The notes beneath the pieces are model-generated. The model was not told the origin of the DNA. It worked only from the letters and a program-made list of their open reading frames with translations, and ran no database searches. Below are positions 1-5,910 of a DNA stretch of 6,803 nt, piece by piece. Numbering within the stretch: the stretch's first letter is position 1; every line of letters starts with the position of its first letter. This DNA comes from Chloroflexota bacterium (GTDB taxonomy: Bacteria > Chloroflexota > Anaerolineae > Anaerolineales > UBA11858): positions 1 through 6,803 of the forward strand of contig DOTA01000400.1 in the NCBI GenBank assembly GCA_003513015.1, in the 5' to 3' direction. Both the position numbers and the translations under genes were made by a program.

Positions 1-46
1 CCAACCGGCAGCGCACTTTGACACTACTCAGCAAGCTGGCGGTTGG
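1..46. repeat. Imperfect inverted repeat at the left edge
   Basis: CCAACCGGCAGC (1-12) pairs with GCTGGCGGTTGG (35-46) at 11 of 12 positions, leaving a 22-nt loop. No T-tract follows, so it is not a standard intrinsic terminator. It may be the 3' hairpin of an upstream gene that ends outside the window, a piece of an interspersed repeat cut by the window edge, or chance in GC-rich DNA. A TTGACA hexamer (18-23) lies in the loop but has no -10 partner at normal spacing. Confidence 0.4.
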
Positions 47-97
47 CAGTCGAAGGGTCAGTGATGATTCGACAAGTCTTTAGCGCTCCTCGCGGCC

Positions 98-125
98 ATT
101 CGGGGGTCTCGGCAAGCGCCCGAAT
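98..125. promoter_or_regulatory. Possible operator palindrome next to the kinase promoter
   Basis: ATTCGGGGG (98-106) and CGCCCGAAT (117-125) are inverted copies matching at 8 of 9 positions, with a 10-nt centre. The palindrome ends two bases before the extended -10 and covers the place where a -35 would sit (about 107-112, TCTCGG, a poor match). This placement would suit a transcription factor that occludes or replaces -35 contacts. It could equally form an RNA or DNA hairpin, or be coincidental. The function is inferred from position only. Confidence 0.35.
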
Positions 126-126
126 A

Positions 127-135
127 TGCTATACT
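127..135 (+). promoter_or_regulatory. Extended -10 promoter element (TGC-TATACT)
   Basis: TGCTATACT has the TGn extension followed by a hexamer one base from the TATAAT consensus. There is no good -35 at 16-18 nt upstream, which is tolerable for extended -10 promoters. A start site 6-8 nt after the hexamer would fall at about 141-143, exactly on the GTG start codon of the kinase. The transcript would then have little or no 5' leader, which fits the absence of a Shine-Dalgarno sequence. Confidence 0.5.
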
Positions 136-142
136 TGAACTC

Positions 143-2260
143 GTGTCAGAAAATAACCCCTTGATCCAATCCAATTTAGGCGAGCGTTCCCGGGCTTCTC
201 TGGAACTGCTTTACCATATCAGCCGTGAGATCGCCTCCACGCTGGATTTGCCTACCGTGTTGCGGCGTGTGCTCCTGCTAGCCATGCGTAATATTGGCGC
301 AAACAGCGGCAGCATCATCGTTTTGGATGACAGCGGCACCCCGGTGGCTTCGGCCATCATTCACGAAAACCAAATCGTCGAGCGTACCCCCGATGAATTG
401 AGCATCACCCTGAAGAAAGGGTTGGCCGGGTGGGTGATGCGGCAACGCCAGGCGGTGCTGATCCCCGACACCAGCCAGGACGGGCGCTGGATCTACCGCT
501 CGGATGGCACGAACGAGGTTTCAAGCTCAAAGTCGGTGGTGAGTGTGCCTGTGATCGCGCGCGAACAGATCGCAGGCGTCATTACGCTGGCCCATGCTCA
601 AACCAACTTCTTTAATTTAGATCACCTGGAGCTGATCCAGGCCATCGCCGATCAGGCCTCCATTGCGGTGTTGAATGCTCGTTTGTATGGCGAAAGCCAG
701 CGGCAAGCCCGTGTAATGACGGCATTAGCGCAGAGCGCTACCGCGATTGCCGCCTCGTTAGAACGCGATGAAGTTTTGCAGCATATTCTCGATCAGGTTA
801 GCCAGGCTTTGCAAGTAGAAGCAGTTTCACTGGCGCTGGTTGACCCCAAAACGAATGAAATTGAATTTCAGGCTTCGAATTCGCGGAAGAAGCAAAATGT
901 CACAGGGATCCGCCTAAAGTTGAGGCAGGGCATCGCCGGATGGGTAGCGAGCGAAGGTCAGGGCGTAATTGTGCAAAATGTTGCCGCAGATGCGCGTTTT
1001 TATGCAGTTGTTGACCAAAAGACCGGGTTTCAAACGCGCGCCGTGGCCTGCGCGCCAATTCGTTGGCAAGGAGAGGTGATCGGCGTTTTGGAGGCCATCA
1101 ACCCCCATCAGGGATATTTCGATCCCGACGCTTTGCTGGTCTTGGCGGGAATCGGTAGCCTGGCAGGTTCGGCCATTCAACACGCGCAGAATTTTGAAGA
1201 TTTAGGCTCCGCACACCAACGCTATCTTGACCTTTTTGAAGATAATATCAATAGCATGTTGATCAGTGACCAGAAAGGGCTGATTTTAGAGGCCAACCGT
1301 GAGGCGATACGGCTTTCGGGCTACCACTCGGAAATGTTATCGCACCTGGCGATTGGCCAACTCCACGAGATTGCCCGCGATCAACTGGGGCAGGGGTTTG
1401 AGGCGCTTGCATCCGGGAAGACGATCACCTACGAATCGGTGTTGCACACCCAAGGCGGAGTTGAAATTCCGGTAGAAGTACGCGTGCATCCCATTGAAGT
1501 CGATGGAATTCCCTGCATCCAGTGGGTCTTCCGTAATATTCAAGAGCGCAAAGAGTTGGAACAAATGCGCGATGATCTGCTCTCTTCGATTTACCATGAT
1601 TTGCGCTCGCCGCTTTCCAACGTAATTTCGAGTATGGATGTGCTCTCCCAAATGCTCTCGCTAGAAAAGGGCAACCCAGCCATCCAATCGCTGTTCAATA
1701 TTGCAGTACGCTCCACAGAACGCATCCAAAGGCTGACCAATTCATTGCTCGATATTAACCGCCTGGAAGCCGGTCAGCCCATTGTGAATCTGCAACCTGT
1801 GGAGCCGCAAAGCCTGGTGCGAGATGCCCTGGATGCGGTTTCGCCGATTGCCAAGAACAAAAACCAACAAATCCAAACGGAGTTAATAGATGCCCTACCG
1901 CAAGTGATGATTGATGGCGACATGATCCGGCGCGTACTGATAAATTTAACCGAAAACGCGGTAAAGTTCACCCCGCCCCAGGGGAAAATCACAATTGGCG
2001 CCGCGCTCGAAGGCGAATACGTGCGTATGTGGGTCGAAGATACCGGGCCGGGCATCCCTCGCGAAAAACACCAGAGCATCTTCGATAAGTACACGCGCCT
2101 GCACGGTAAAGGCGGCCCAGCGGGGTTCGGCCTGGGTTTGGCCTATTGCCGGTTGGCGGTGGAAGGGCATGGCGGGCGCATCTGGATCGAAGATACCGCC
2201 AAAACGGGTTCAAGATTTGTGTTCACTTTGCCCGCCAACACCGAACGCAAAGAAATTTAA
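143..2260 (+). CDS. Cytoplasmic GAF-GAF-PAS sensor histidine kinase
   Basis: This is a 705-residue two-component sensor kinase that should autophosphorylate a histidine and pass the phosphate to a response regulator. The domain order is GAF (about 20-183), GAF (about 195-350), PAS (about 355-468), HisKA dimerisation domain (about 474-545) and HATPase_c (about 590-697). The phospho-acceptor is His485 in YHDLRSPL. The ATP site has an N box (NLTENAVKF, Asn605), a G1 box (DTGPGIP, 633-639), an F box (IFDKY, about 647) and a G2 box (GFGLGLAY, 661-668). No membrane segment or signal peptide is visible, so it should sense a soluble or redox-type signal inside the cell; the ligand cannot be read from sequence. 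The GTG at 143 is the first start after an in-frame stop at 65-67, and the next ATG is at residue 48, inside GAF1. There is no Shine-Dalgarno. No response regulator lies in the window, so its partner is elsewhere. Confidence 0.93.
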   Translation: MSENNPLIQSNLGERSRASLELLYHISREIASTLDLPTVLRRVLLLAMRNIGANSGSIIVLDDSGTPVASAIIHENQIVERTPDELSITLKKGLAGWVMRQRQAVLIPDTSQDGRWIYRSDGTNEVSSSKSVVSVPVIAREQIAGVITLAHAQTNFFNLDHLELIQAIADQASIAVLNARLYGESQRQARVMTALAQSATAIAASLERDEVLQHILDQVSQALQVEAVSLALVDPKTNEIEFQASNSRKKQNVTGIRLKLRQGIAGWVASEGQGVIVQNVAADARFYAVVDQKTGFQTRAVACAPIRWQGEVIGVLEAINPHQGYFDPDALLVLAGIGSLAGSAIQHAQNFEDLGSAHQRYLDLFEDNINSMLISDQKGLILEANREAIRLSGYHSEMLSHLAIGQLHEIARDQLGQGFEALASGKTITYESVLHTQGGVEIPVEVRVHPIEVDGIPCIQWVFRNIQERKELEQMRDDLLSSIYHDLRSPLSNVISSMDVLSQMLSLEKGNPAIQSLFNIAVRSTERIQRLTNSLLDINRLEAGQPIVNLQPVEPQSLVRDALDAVSPIAKNKNQQIQTELIDALPQVMIDGDMIRRVLINLTENAVKFTPPQGKITIGAALEGEYVRMWVEDTGPGIPREKHQSIFDKYTRLHGKGGPAGFGLGLAYCRLAVEGHGGRIWIEDTAKTGSRFVFTLPANTERKEI

Positions 2261-2284
2261 CCACCTCACTCTGATCTTTATACC

Positions 2285-2289
2285 AGGAG
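2285..2289 (+). promoter_or_regulatory. Shine-Dalgarno AGGAG deciding the start at 2295
   Basis: AGGAG lies 5 nt before the ATG at 2295. The open frame runs upstream to 1995, inside the kinase gene, but the SD, the end of the kinase at 2260 and the MBL-like N-terminus (IADGIFYEDAYPGV) all favour 2295. Confidence 0.8.
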
Positions 2290-2294
2290 TAGTC

Positions 2295-3152
2295 ATGCAA
2301 CCAATTGCAGATGGAATTTTTTACGAAGACGCTTATCCCGGAGTCACGCTGGGAGCCATCATTATGCCGCGCGGCACCCTGATGATCGATGCCCCCCTCC
2401 GAGCCGAAGATGCCCGCACCTGGAAATCGATGCTGCTCACCCACAGCCGCGGCACACACCGCTTGTTGATCAATCTCGACGCGCATCCCGACCGCACCAT
2501 CGGCGTACGCCACATGGATTGCACCGTGATTGCCCAACAAAACGTGCTCGATACCTTCGATAGCCGCACCTCCGTTTTCAAAGGGCAGCCCACCGGCAGC
2601 AGTTCCGAATGGGAAAATTACCCCGAGGTATCCGGCACCCGCTGGTCAGCACCCAACATCACTTTCAGCACCAAATTGAACCTGCACTGGGGCCACCTGG
2701 AAATCGCCATCGAACACCATCCGGGGCCATCGACCGGTTCATCCTGGGTGATTATTCCCTCCGAGAAAATCATCTTTATCGGCGATACCATCCTGATTGA
2801 CCAGCCGCCCTTCTTGGCAAAGTGCAATCTACCCGTTTGGCTCGAAGCGATCAGCGAACTGCGCACCCCACACTACCGCGATTACACCATTGTCAGCGGG
2901 CGCGGCGGCCCTGTCAGCATCGAGTATGTGCGCGAACAACACGAGCAACTCAAAGGGCTGAACAAACGCCTGGACTCTCTAGCCGAAAAGAGAGCTTCAC
3001 CCGCCAGCACCGAAAACCTGATCGAACCTTTCATGGAAAAACTCAATTTTCCCCTGGTTTTTCGCGACAGCTACGAACAGCGCCTGCGTTACGGGCTGGA
3101 ACAATATTACCAACGGCACTACTTCCCAGAGACCAAAGAAAACGGTAATTAA
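2295..3152 (+). CDS. Degenerate metallo-beta-lactamase-fold protein
   Basis: This 285-residue protein has the layout of an MBL-fold hydrolase but an altered metal site. The N-terminal strands resemble the fold (GVTLGAIIMPRGTLMIDAP, 16-34). Where the family has HxHxDH, this protein has DAHPDR (62-67), so the first His becomes Asp and the last becomes Arg. The usual PGHTPGS turn reads PGPSTGS (143-149), with Pro145 in place of the ligand His. The bridging Asp is kept in FIGDTI (Asp164). The late GHG-type His is replaced in SGRGGPVS (Arg203). The C-terminal part (about 210-285) is charged and helical. It may bind metal differently, have a non-hydrolytic role, or belong to a divergent subfamily. 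The alignment was made by eye. The gene follows the kinase by 34 nt and precedes the asparaginase by 3 nt, so it is probably cotranscribed with the latter. The substrate is unknown. Confidence 0.8.
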   Translation: MQPIADGIFYEDAYPGVTLGAIIMPRGTLMIDAPLRAEDARTWKSMLLTHSRGTHRLLINLDAHPDRTIGVRHMDCTVIAQQNVLDTFDSRTSVFKGQPTGSSSEWENYPEVSGTRWSAPNITFSTKLNLHWGHLEIAIEHHPGPSTGSSWVIIPSEKIIFIGDTILIDQPPFLAKCNLPVWLEAISELRTPHYRDYTIVSGRGGPVSIEYVREQHEQLKGLNKRLDSLAEKRASPASTENLIEPFMEKLNFPLVFRDSYEQRLRYGLEQYYQRHYFPETKENGN

Positions 3153-3155
3153 CTC

Positions 3156-4202
3156 ATGCCAGCAACCTCCTACCTTCCCATCCAGTTTCTTACTCGTGGG
3201 GAAACCCTCGAATCGATCCATTATGGCGCTTTTGCCATCGTGGATAGCCACAACCAGTTGCTGGCATCTTACGGAGACCCCGAATTGGTCACCTTCATGC
3301 GTTCGAGCGCGAAGCCCTTTCAAGCCCTGCCTTTCATCGAAAACGGCGGGGCTGATTATTGGGGTTTCAGTGAGCGCGAAGTAGCCATCACTTGCGCCTC
3401 CCATGCCGGCACCGACAACCACTTTCATACCCTGGAAGGGATGCAAGCCAAAATCGGCGTGACGCAGGCCGACCTGCAATGTGGCGTGCATCTGCCCACC
3501 GACAACGCCACCGCCAAAACCCTGATCCGTCAGGACCTCGAACCAACCCCCAACCGGCACAACTGCTCTGGTAAGCACACCGGTATGCTGGCTTTTGCTC
3601 AGATGATCCACGCGCCGCTGGAAAGTTACCTCGATCCGCAGCATCCCATCCAAAAACAGATTTTGCAGACCTTCAGTGAGATGTGCAGGCTGGAACCGGA
3701 GAAGGTTGCGCTGGGAACAGATGGTTGCTCGGCCCCAAATTTCGCTATCCCCCTGAGAAACGCAGCCCTGGGGTTTGCCCGACTGGTAGACCCGTGGGAA
3801 CTCGCGCCCCAAAGAGCCGCGGCTTGCCAGCGCATCACCGCCGCCATGACTCACTACCCAGAGATGATTGCTGGCCCCGGAAAATTCGACACTGTGTTGA
3901 TGACGGCCACCGCTGGCAAAATCGTCTCCAAAGGCGGGGCGGAAGGCTATCAGGCCATCGGTATCAGGCCCGGGGTGCTGGGGCCAGATACCCCCGGGGT
4001 GGGTATCACCCTCAAAATCGCGGATGGAGACCTGAAAGACCGCGCCCGCCCGGCGGTCACCCTCGCCATTCTGCAACAATTGGGCGTGCTAACCCCTGCG
4101 GAAGCGGAATCCCTGGCGGAATGGGGTCCGAATTTCCCTATCTACAACTGGCGAAAAATTTTGGTGGGCGAGGCCAAAACGGTGTTTGAATTGGATCTTT
4201 AG
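3156..4202 (+). CDS. L-asparaginase II family (class 3, Rhizobium etli type)
   Basis: This 348-residue enzyme probably hydrolyses L-asparagine to aspartate and ammonia in the cytoplasm; no signal peptide is visible. It matches the Asparaginase_II family rather than the bacterial type I/II (E. coli AnsA/AnsB) or plant-type enzymes. Visible motifs are RSSAKPFQALP (49-59), CASHAGTDNH (80-89), HNCSGKHTGML (135-145) and TDGCSAPNF (188-196). By motif, residues reported as catalytic or zinc-binding in the R. etli enzyme map here to Ser50-Lys53 (SxxK), Ser82, Lys259 (SKGGAEG), and zinc ligands Cys137, Lys140 and Cys191. All are present, so an active enzyme is expected. The length is normal for the family. 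The ATG sits 3 nt after the MBL-like stop and has no convincing Shine-Dalgarno, which suggests translational coupling. Substrate preference (asparagine, glutamine or another amide) is not settled by sequence. Confidence 0.92.
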   Translation: MPATSYLPIQFLTRGETLESIHYGAFAIVDSHNQLLASYGDPELVTFMRSSAKPFQALPFIENGGADYWGFSEREVAITCASHAGTDNHFHTLEGMQAKIGVTQADLQCGVHLPTDNATAKTLIRQDLEPTPNRHNCSGKHTGMLAFAQMIHAPLESYLDPQHPIQKQILQTFSEMCRLEPEKVALGTDGCSAPNFAIPLRNAALGFARLVDPWELAPQRAAACQRITAAMTHYPEMIAGPGKFDTVLMTATAGKIVSKGGAEGYQAIGIRPGVLGPDTPGVGITLKIADGDLKDRARPAVTLAILQQLGVLTPAEAESLAEWGPNFPIYNWRKILVGEAKTVFELDL

Positions 4203-4205
4203 CGA

Positions 4206-4255
4206 CAAGTTGCAAGTGAAAACGAAATCACCCAAATCCTGACACCTGAAACTTG
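4206..4255. repeat. Imperfect hairpin between asparaginase and nth
   Basis: CAAGTTGCAAGTG (4206-4218) pairs with CACCTGAAACTTG (4243-4255) at 11 of 13 positions, with a 24-nt loop. It starts 4 nt after the asparaginase stop. There is no T-tract directly after the stem; a T6 run comes 19 nt later (4275-4280). It may be a weak terminator or mRNA-stabilising hairpin, or a decayed copy of an intergenic palindromic repeat. A short direct repeat, ACACCTGA, occurs at 4242-4249 and 4264-4271. Confidence 0.45.
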
Positions 4256-4269
4256 GCACCAAAACACCT

Positions 4270-4280
4270 GATACTTTTTT
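4270..4280 (+). promoter_or_regulatory. AT-rich start context of nth (GATACT-T5)
   Basis: GATACT followed by five more T residues abuts the ATG at 4281, and no Shine-Dalgarno is present. GATACT differs from the kinase -10 hexamer TATACT by one base and lies 5 nt before the start codon. It may be a -10 element giving a near-leaderless transcript, or simply a U-rich ribosome-accessible leader. No good -35 is seen. Confidence 0.25.
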
Positions 4281-4940
4281 ATGAACAAAGCCACCCAAAT
4301 CCATCAACGTCTGATCGAATTTTACGGCGAGCCCACCTGGCGCAATCCGCTGCCGCCGCTGGATGAGTTGGTTTCGACCATCCTTTCGCAAAACACCAAC
4401 GATATCAACCGCGATCGGGCTTTCGTCTCTTTGCGGGCGGCCTTCCCCACCTGGGAAGAGGTCCGGGATGCTCCCGAAGCGGAAGTCATCGAGGCTGTGC
4501 GAGTCGCGGGGTTAGCGAACCAAAAAGGGCCGCGCATCCAAAAGGTGCTGCGAGCGATCACTGCCGAGCGCGGCTTGCTGGATTTGAGTTTTCTAGAAGA
4601 ATATTCCACTGAAAATGCCCTGGATTGGCTGATGAAATTCCAGGGTGTTGGCCCCAAAACAGCCTCGATTGTACTGCTGTTTTCCCTCGGCAAACCGGCT
4701 TTCCCTGTGGATACGCACGTTCACCGTCTCAGCGGACGGCTGGGCCTGCGCCCCGAAAAAATGAACGCCGACCAGGCGCACGCCTATCTGGCGGCGCAGT
4801 TACCACCCGAAACGTATTACGCTGCCCATTTGAACATCATTCGCCTGGGGCGTGAAATCTGCCATGCCCGCAAACCTCAATGCGAGTTATGCCCGCTGCA
4901 AGATTTGTGCGACGATTACAAAATAAGGAAAAACAAATGA
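4281..4940 (+). CDS. nth: Endonuclease III (DNA glycosylase/AP lyase)
   Basis: This 219-residue base-excision repair enzyme should remove oxidised pyrimidines and nick the resulting abasic sites. It has the HhH-GPD fold. LSQNTND (35-41) matches the Nth N-terminal helix region. The helix-hairpin-helix FQGVGPKTAS (120-129) carries the catalytic Lys126, and VDTHVHR (143-149) carries the catalytic Asp144. At the C-terminus Cys194, Cys201, Cys204 and Cys210 have exactly the C-x6-C-x2-C-x5-C spacing of the [4Fe-4S] cluster. The length is close to E. coli Nth (211 residues). Lys126 argues for a bifunctional glycosylase/lyase rather than a MutY-type monofunctional enzyme. The stop codon overlaps the start of the following oxidoreductase by 4 nt. 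Confidence 0.95.
   Translation: MNKATQIHQRLIEFYGEPTWRNPLPPLDELVSTILSQNTNDINRDRAFVSLRAAFPTWEEVRDAPEAEVIEAVRVAGLANQKGPRIQKVLRAITAERGLLDLSFLEEYSTENALDWLMKFQGVGPKTASIVLLFSLGKPAFPVDTHVHRLSGRLGLRPEKMNADQAHAYLAAQLPPETYYAAHLNIIRLGREICHARKPQCELCPLQDLCDDYKIRKNK
4925..4929 (+). promoter_or_regulatory. Shine-Dalgarno AAGGA deciding the start at 4937
   Basis: AAGGA lies inside the 3' end of nth, 7 nt before the ATG at 4937. It supports starting the oxidoreductase there rather than at the in-frame ATG at 4880, which would add 19 residues with no match to the dinucleotide-binding fold. Confidence 0.75.
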
Positions 4941-5776
4941 CCAAACTCGGCATCCTGCACCCCGGACAAATGGGTATTTCCGTGGCAGCCTCGGCCCAAA
5001 ACAGCGGTTGTGAAGTTCATTGGGCTTCTGATGAACGCTCCGAGCAAACTCGGCAGCGCGCCACCCAGCACAACCTAAAAGATGCCCAAACCCTCGAGAA
5101 TTTATGCCAGACTTGTGAGGTGATCATCAGCGTATGCCCGCCGCACGCCGCGGATGATCTCGCCCGGCAGGTGCTCGCGACCGGTTTCCGGGGCATTTTT
5201 GTGGAGGCCAATGCCATCGCCCCGCAGCGTGCCATTCTCATGGGCCAGCGCATGCAAGCTGCCGGTATCGAATTTGTGGATGGCGGCATCATTGGCGGGC
5301 CTGCCTGGGAAGCGGAACGCACCTGGTTGTATCTCTCCGGCCCACAGGCACAGGCCGTGGCGGATTGCTTCGCCGCTGGGCCATTGGAAACCGCAGTCAT
5401 CAGCACAGCGATTGGCAAAGCCTCAGCGCTGAAAATGTGTTTCGCGGCTTACACCAAAGGCACCACTGCCCTTTTAAGCGGTATCCTGGCAACCGCGGAA
5501 TCCTTAGGAGTGCGGAATGAACTAGAAAATCAATGGTCGCGGGATGATTCTAATTTTAGCGAGCAAACCCCAAACCGGGTGCGGCAGGTCACGGCTAAAG
5601 CCTGGCGTTTCGAAAGTGAAATGAAGGAGATCGCCGCCACCTTGGCGGGCGCGGGCATCCCCAGCGGATTCCACATTGCGGCCTCCGAAATTTACCGCCG
5701 CATGGCCATTTTCAAAGATGCCCCCGAAACGCCCTCATTGGATGAAGTGCTCCAGGCACTCTTAATGACCCAATAG
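4937..5776 (+). CDS. NAD(P)-dependent 6PGDH-like oxidoreductase with DUF1932 C-terminus
   Basis: This 279-residue protein has an N-terminal Rossmann domain and an all-helical C-terminal domain of the DUF1932 type. The first strand and loop read LGILHPGQMG (4-13), where His8 replaces the first Gly of GxGxxG; this HPG-x-MG form seems usual for the group. FVDGGIIGGP (113-122) stands where beta-hydroxyacid dehydrogenases have their DxPVSGG substrate loop. Lys166 in ASALKMCFAAYTKG (162-175) aligns with the catalytic lysine of that superfamily; the Asn usually found four residues later is Ala170. The family reduces or oxidises small 2- or 3-hydroxy acids, but the substrate is not predictable here. 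The ATG overlaps the nth stop (ATGA), so the two are almost surely cotranscribed and coupled, although no functional link with DNA repair is evident. Confidence 0.88.
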   Translation: MTKLGILHPGQMGISVAASAQNSGCEVHWASDERSEQTRQRATQHNLKDAQTLENLCQTCEVIISVCPPHAADDLARQVLATGFRGIFVEANAIAPQRAILMGQRMQAAGIEFVDGGIIGGPAWEAERTWLYLSGPQAQAVADCFAAGPLETAVISTAIGKASALKMCFAAYTKGTTALLSGILATAESLGVRNELENQWSRDDSNFSEQTPNRVRQVTAKAWRFESEMKEIAATLAGAGIPSGFHIAASEIYRRMAIFKDAPETPSLDEVLQALLMTQ

Positions 5777-5808
5777 TACTTTTGCTGGCAACATTCTTTT
5801 GGAGTAAG

Positions 5809-5910
5809 ATGAACAAGGTCGAATTCCTGCAAATCAAAGCCCTTCCCTGGCCCCATCAGAGCAATATTTTTTATGGACACAAATCATCACATCACCATCC
5901 GCCACATTGA
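5809..5910 (+). CDS. Possible short ORF overlapping the acetyltransferase start
   Basis: An ATG at 5809, 4 nt after GGAG (5801-5804), opens a 33-codon frame starting MNKVEFLQIKALPWPHQ and ending in a His-rich tail (SSHHHPPH). It runs 38 nt into the acetyltransferase gene in a different frame. It may be a leader peptide that regulates or couples translation of the downstream gene. Alternatively it may be the true 5' end of that gene: loss of one T in the T6 run (5867-5872) would fuse the two frames into a 179-residue protein. Chance is also possible. The peptide matches no family I recognise. The strength of the SD is the main support. Confidence 0.35.
   Translation: MNKVEFLQIKALPWPHQSNIFYGHKSSHHHPPH
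5862..5872 (+). promoter_or_regulatory. AT-rich start context of the acetyltransferase (CAATAT-T5)
   Basis: CAATAT followed by five T residues abuts the ATG at 5873, with no Shine-Dalgarno. This repeats the arrangement before nth: TTTTTTATG is shared by both starts. It may be a -10-like element, a U-rich translation leader, or a slippery run. No -35 is visible. Confidence 0.2.

Noticed and set aside
18..23. TTGACA as a -35 box
   Set aside because: The position 16-18 nt downstream reads GGTTGG-like sequence, not a -10, and the hexamer lies in the loop of the edge hairpin, more than 100 nt from the kinase -10.
1995..2294. N-terminal extension of the MBL-like protein starting inside the kinase
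   Set aside because: The extra 100 residues are an out-of-frame reading of the kinase ATP-binding domain; the SD and the family-like N-terminus support the ATG at 2295.
2997..4079. Long minus-strand open frame (360 codons) opposite the asparaginase
   Set aside because: It lies almost wholly opposite a gene with complete catalytic motifs, its translation resembles no family, and long antisense frames are expected from the codon bias of GC-rich genes.
3683..4189. Plus-strand 168-codon frame within the asparaginase
   Set aside because: It is an out-of-frame shadow rich in Arg, Pro and Gly with no SD and no recognisable motif.
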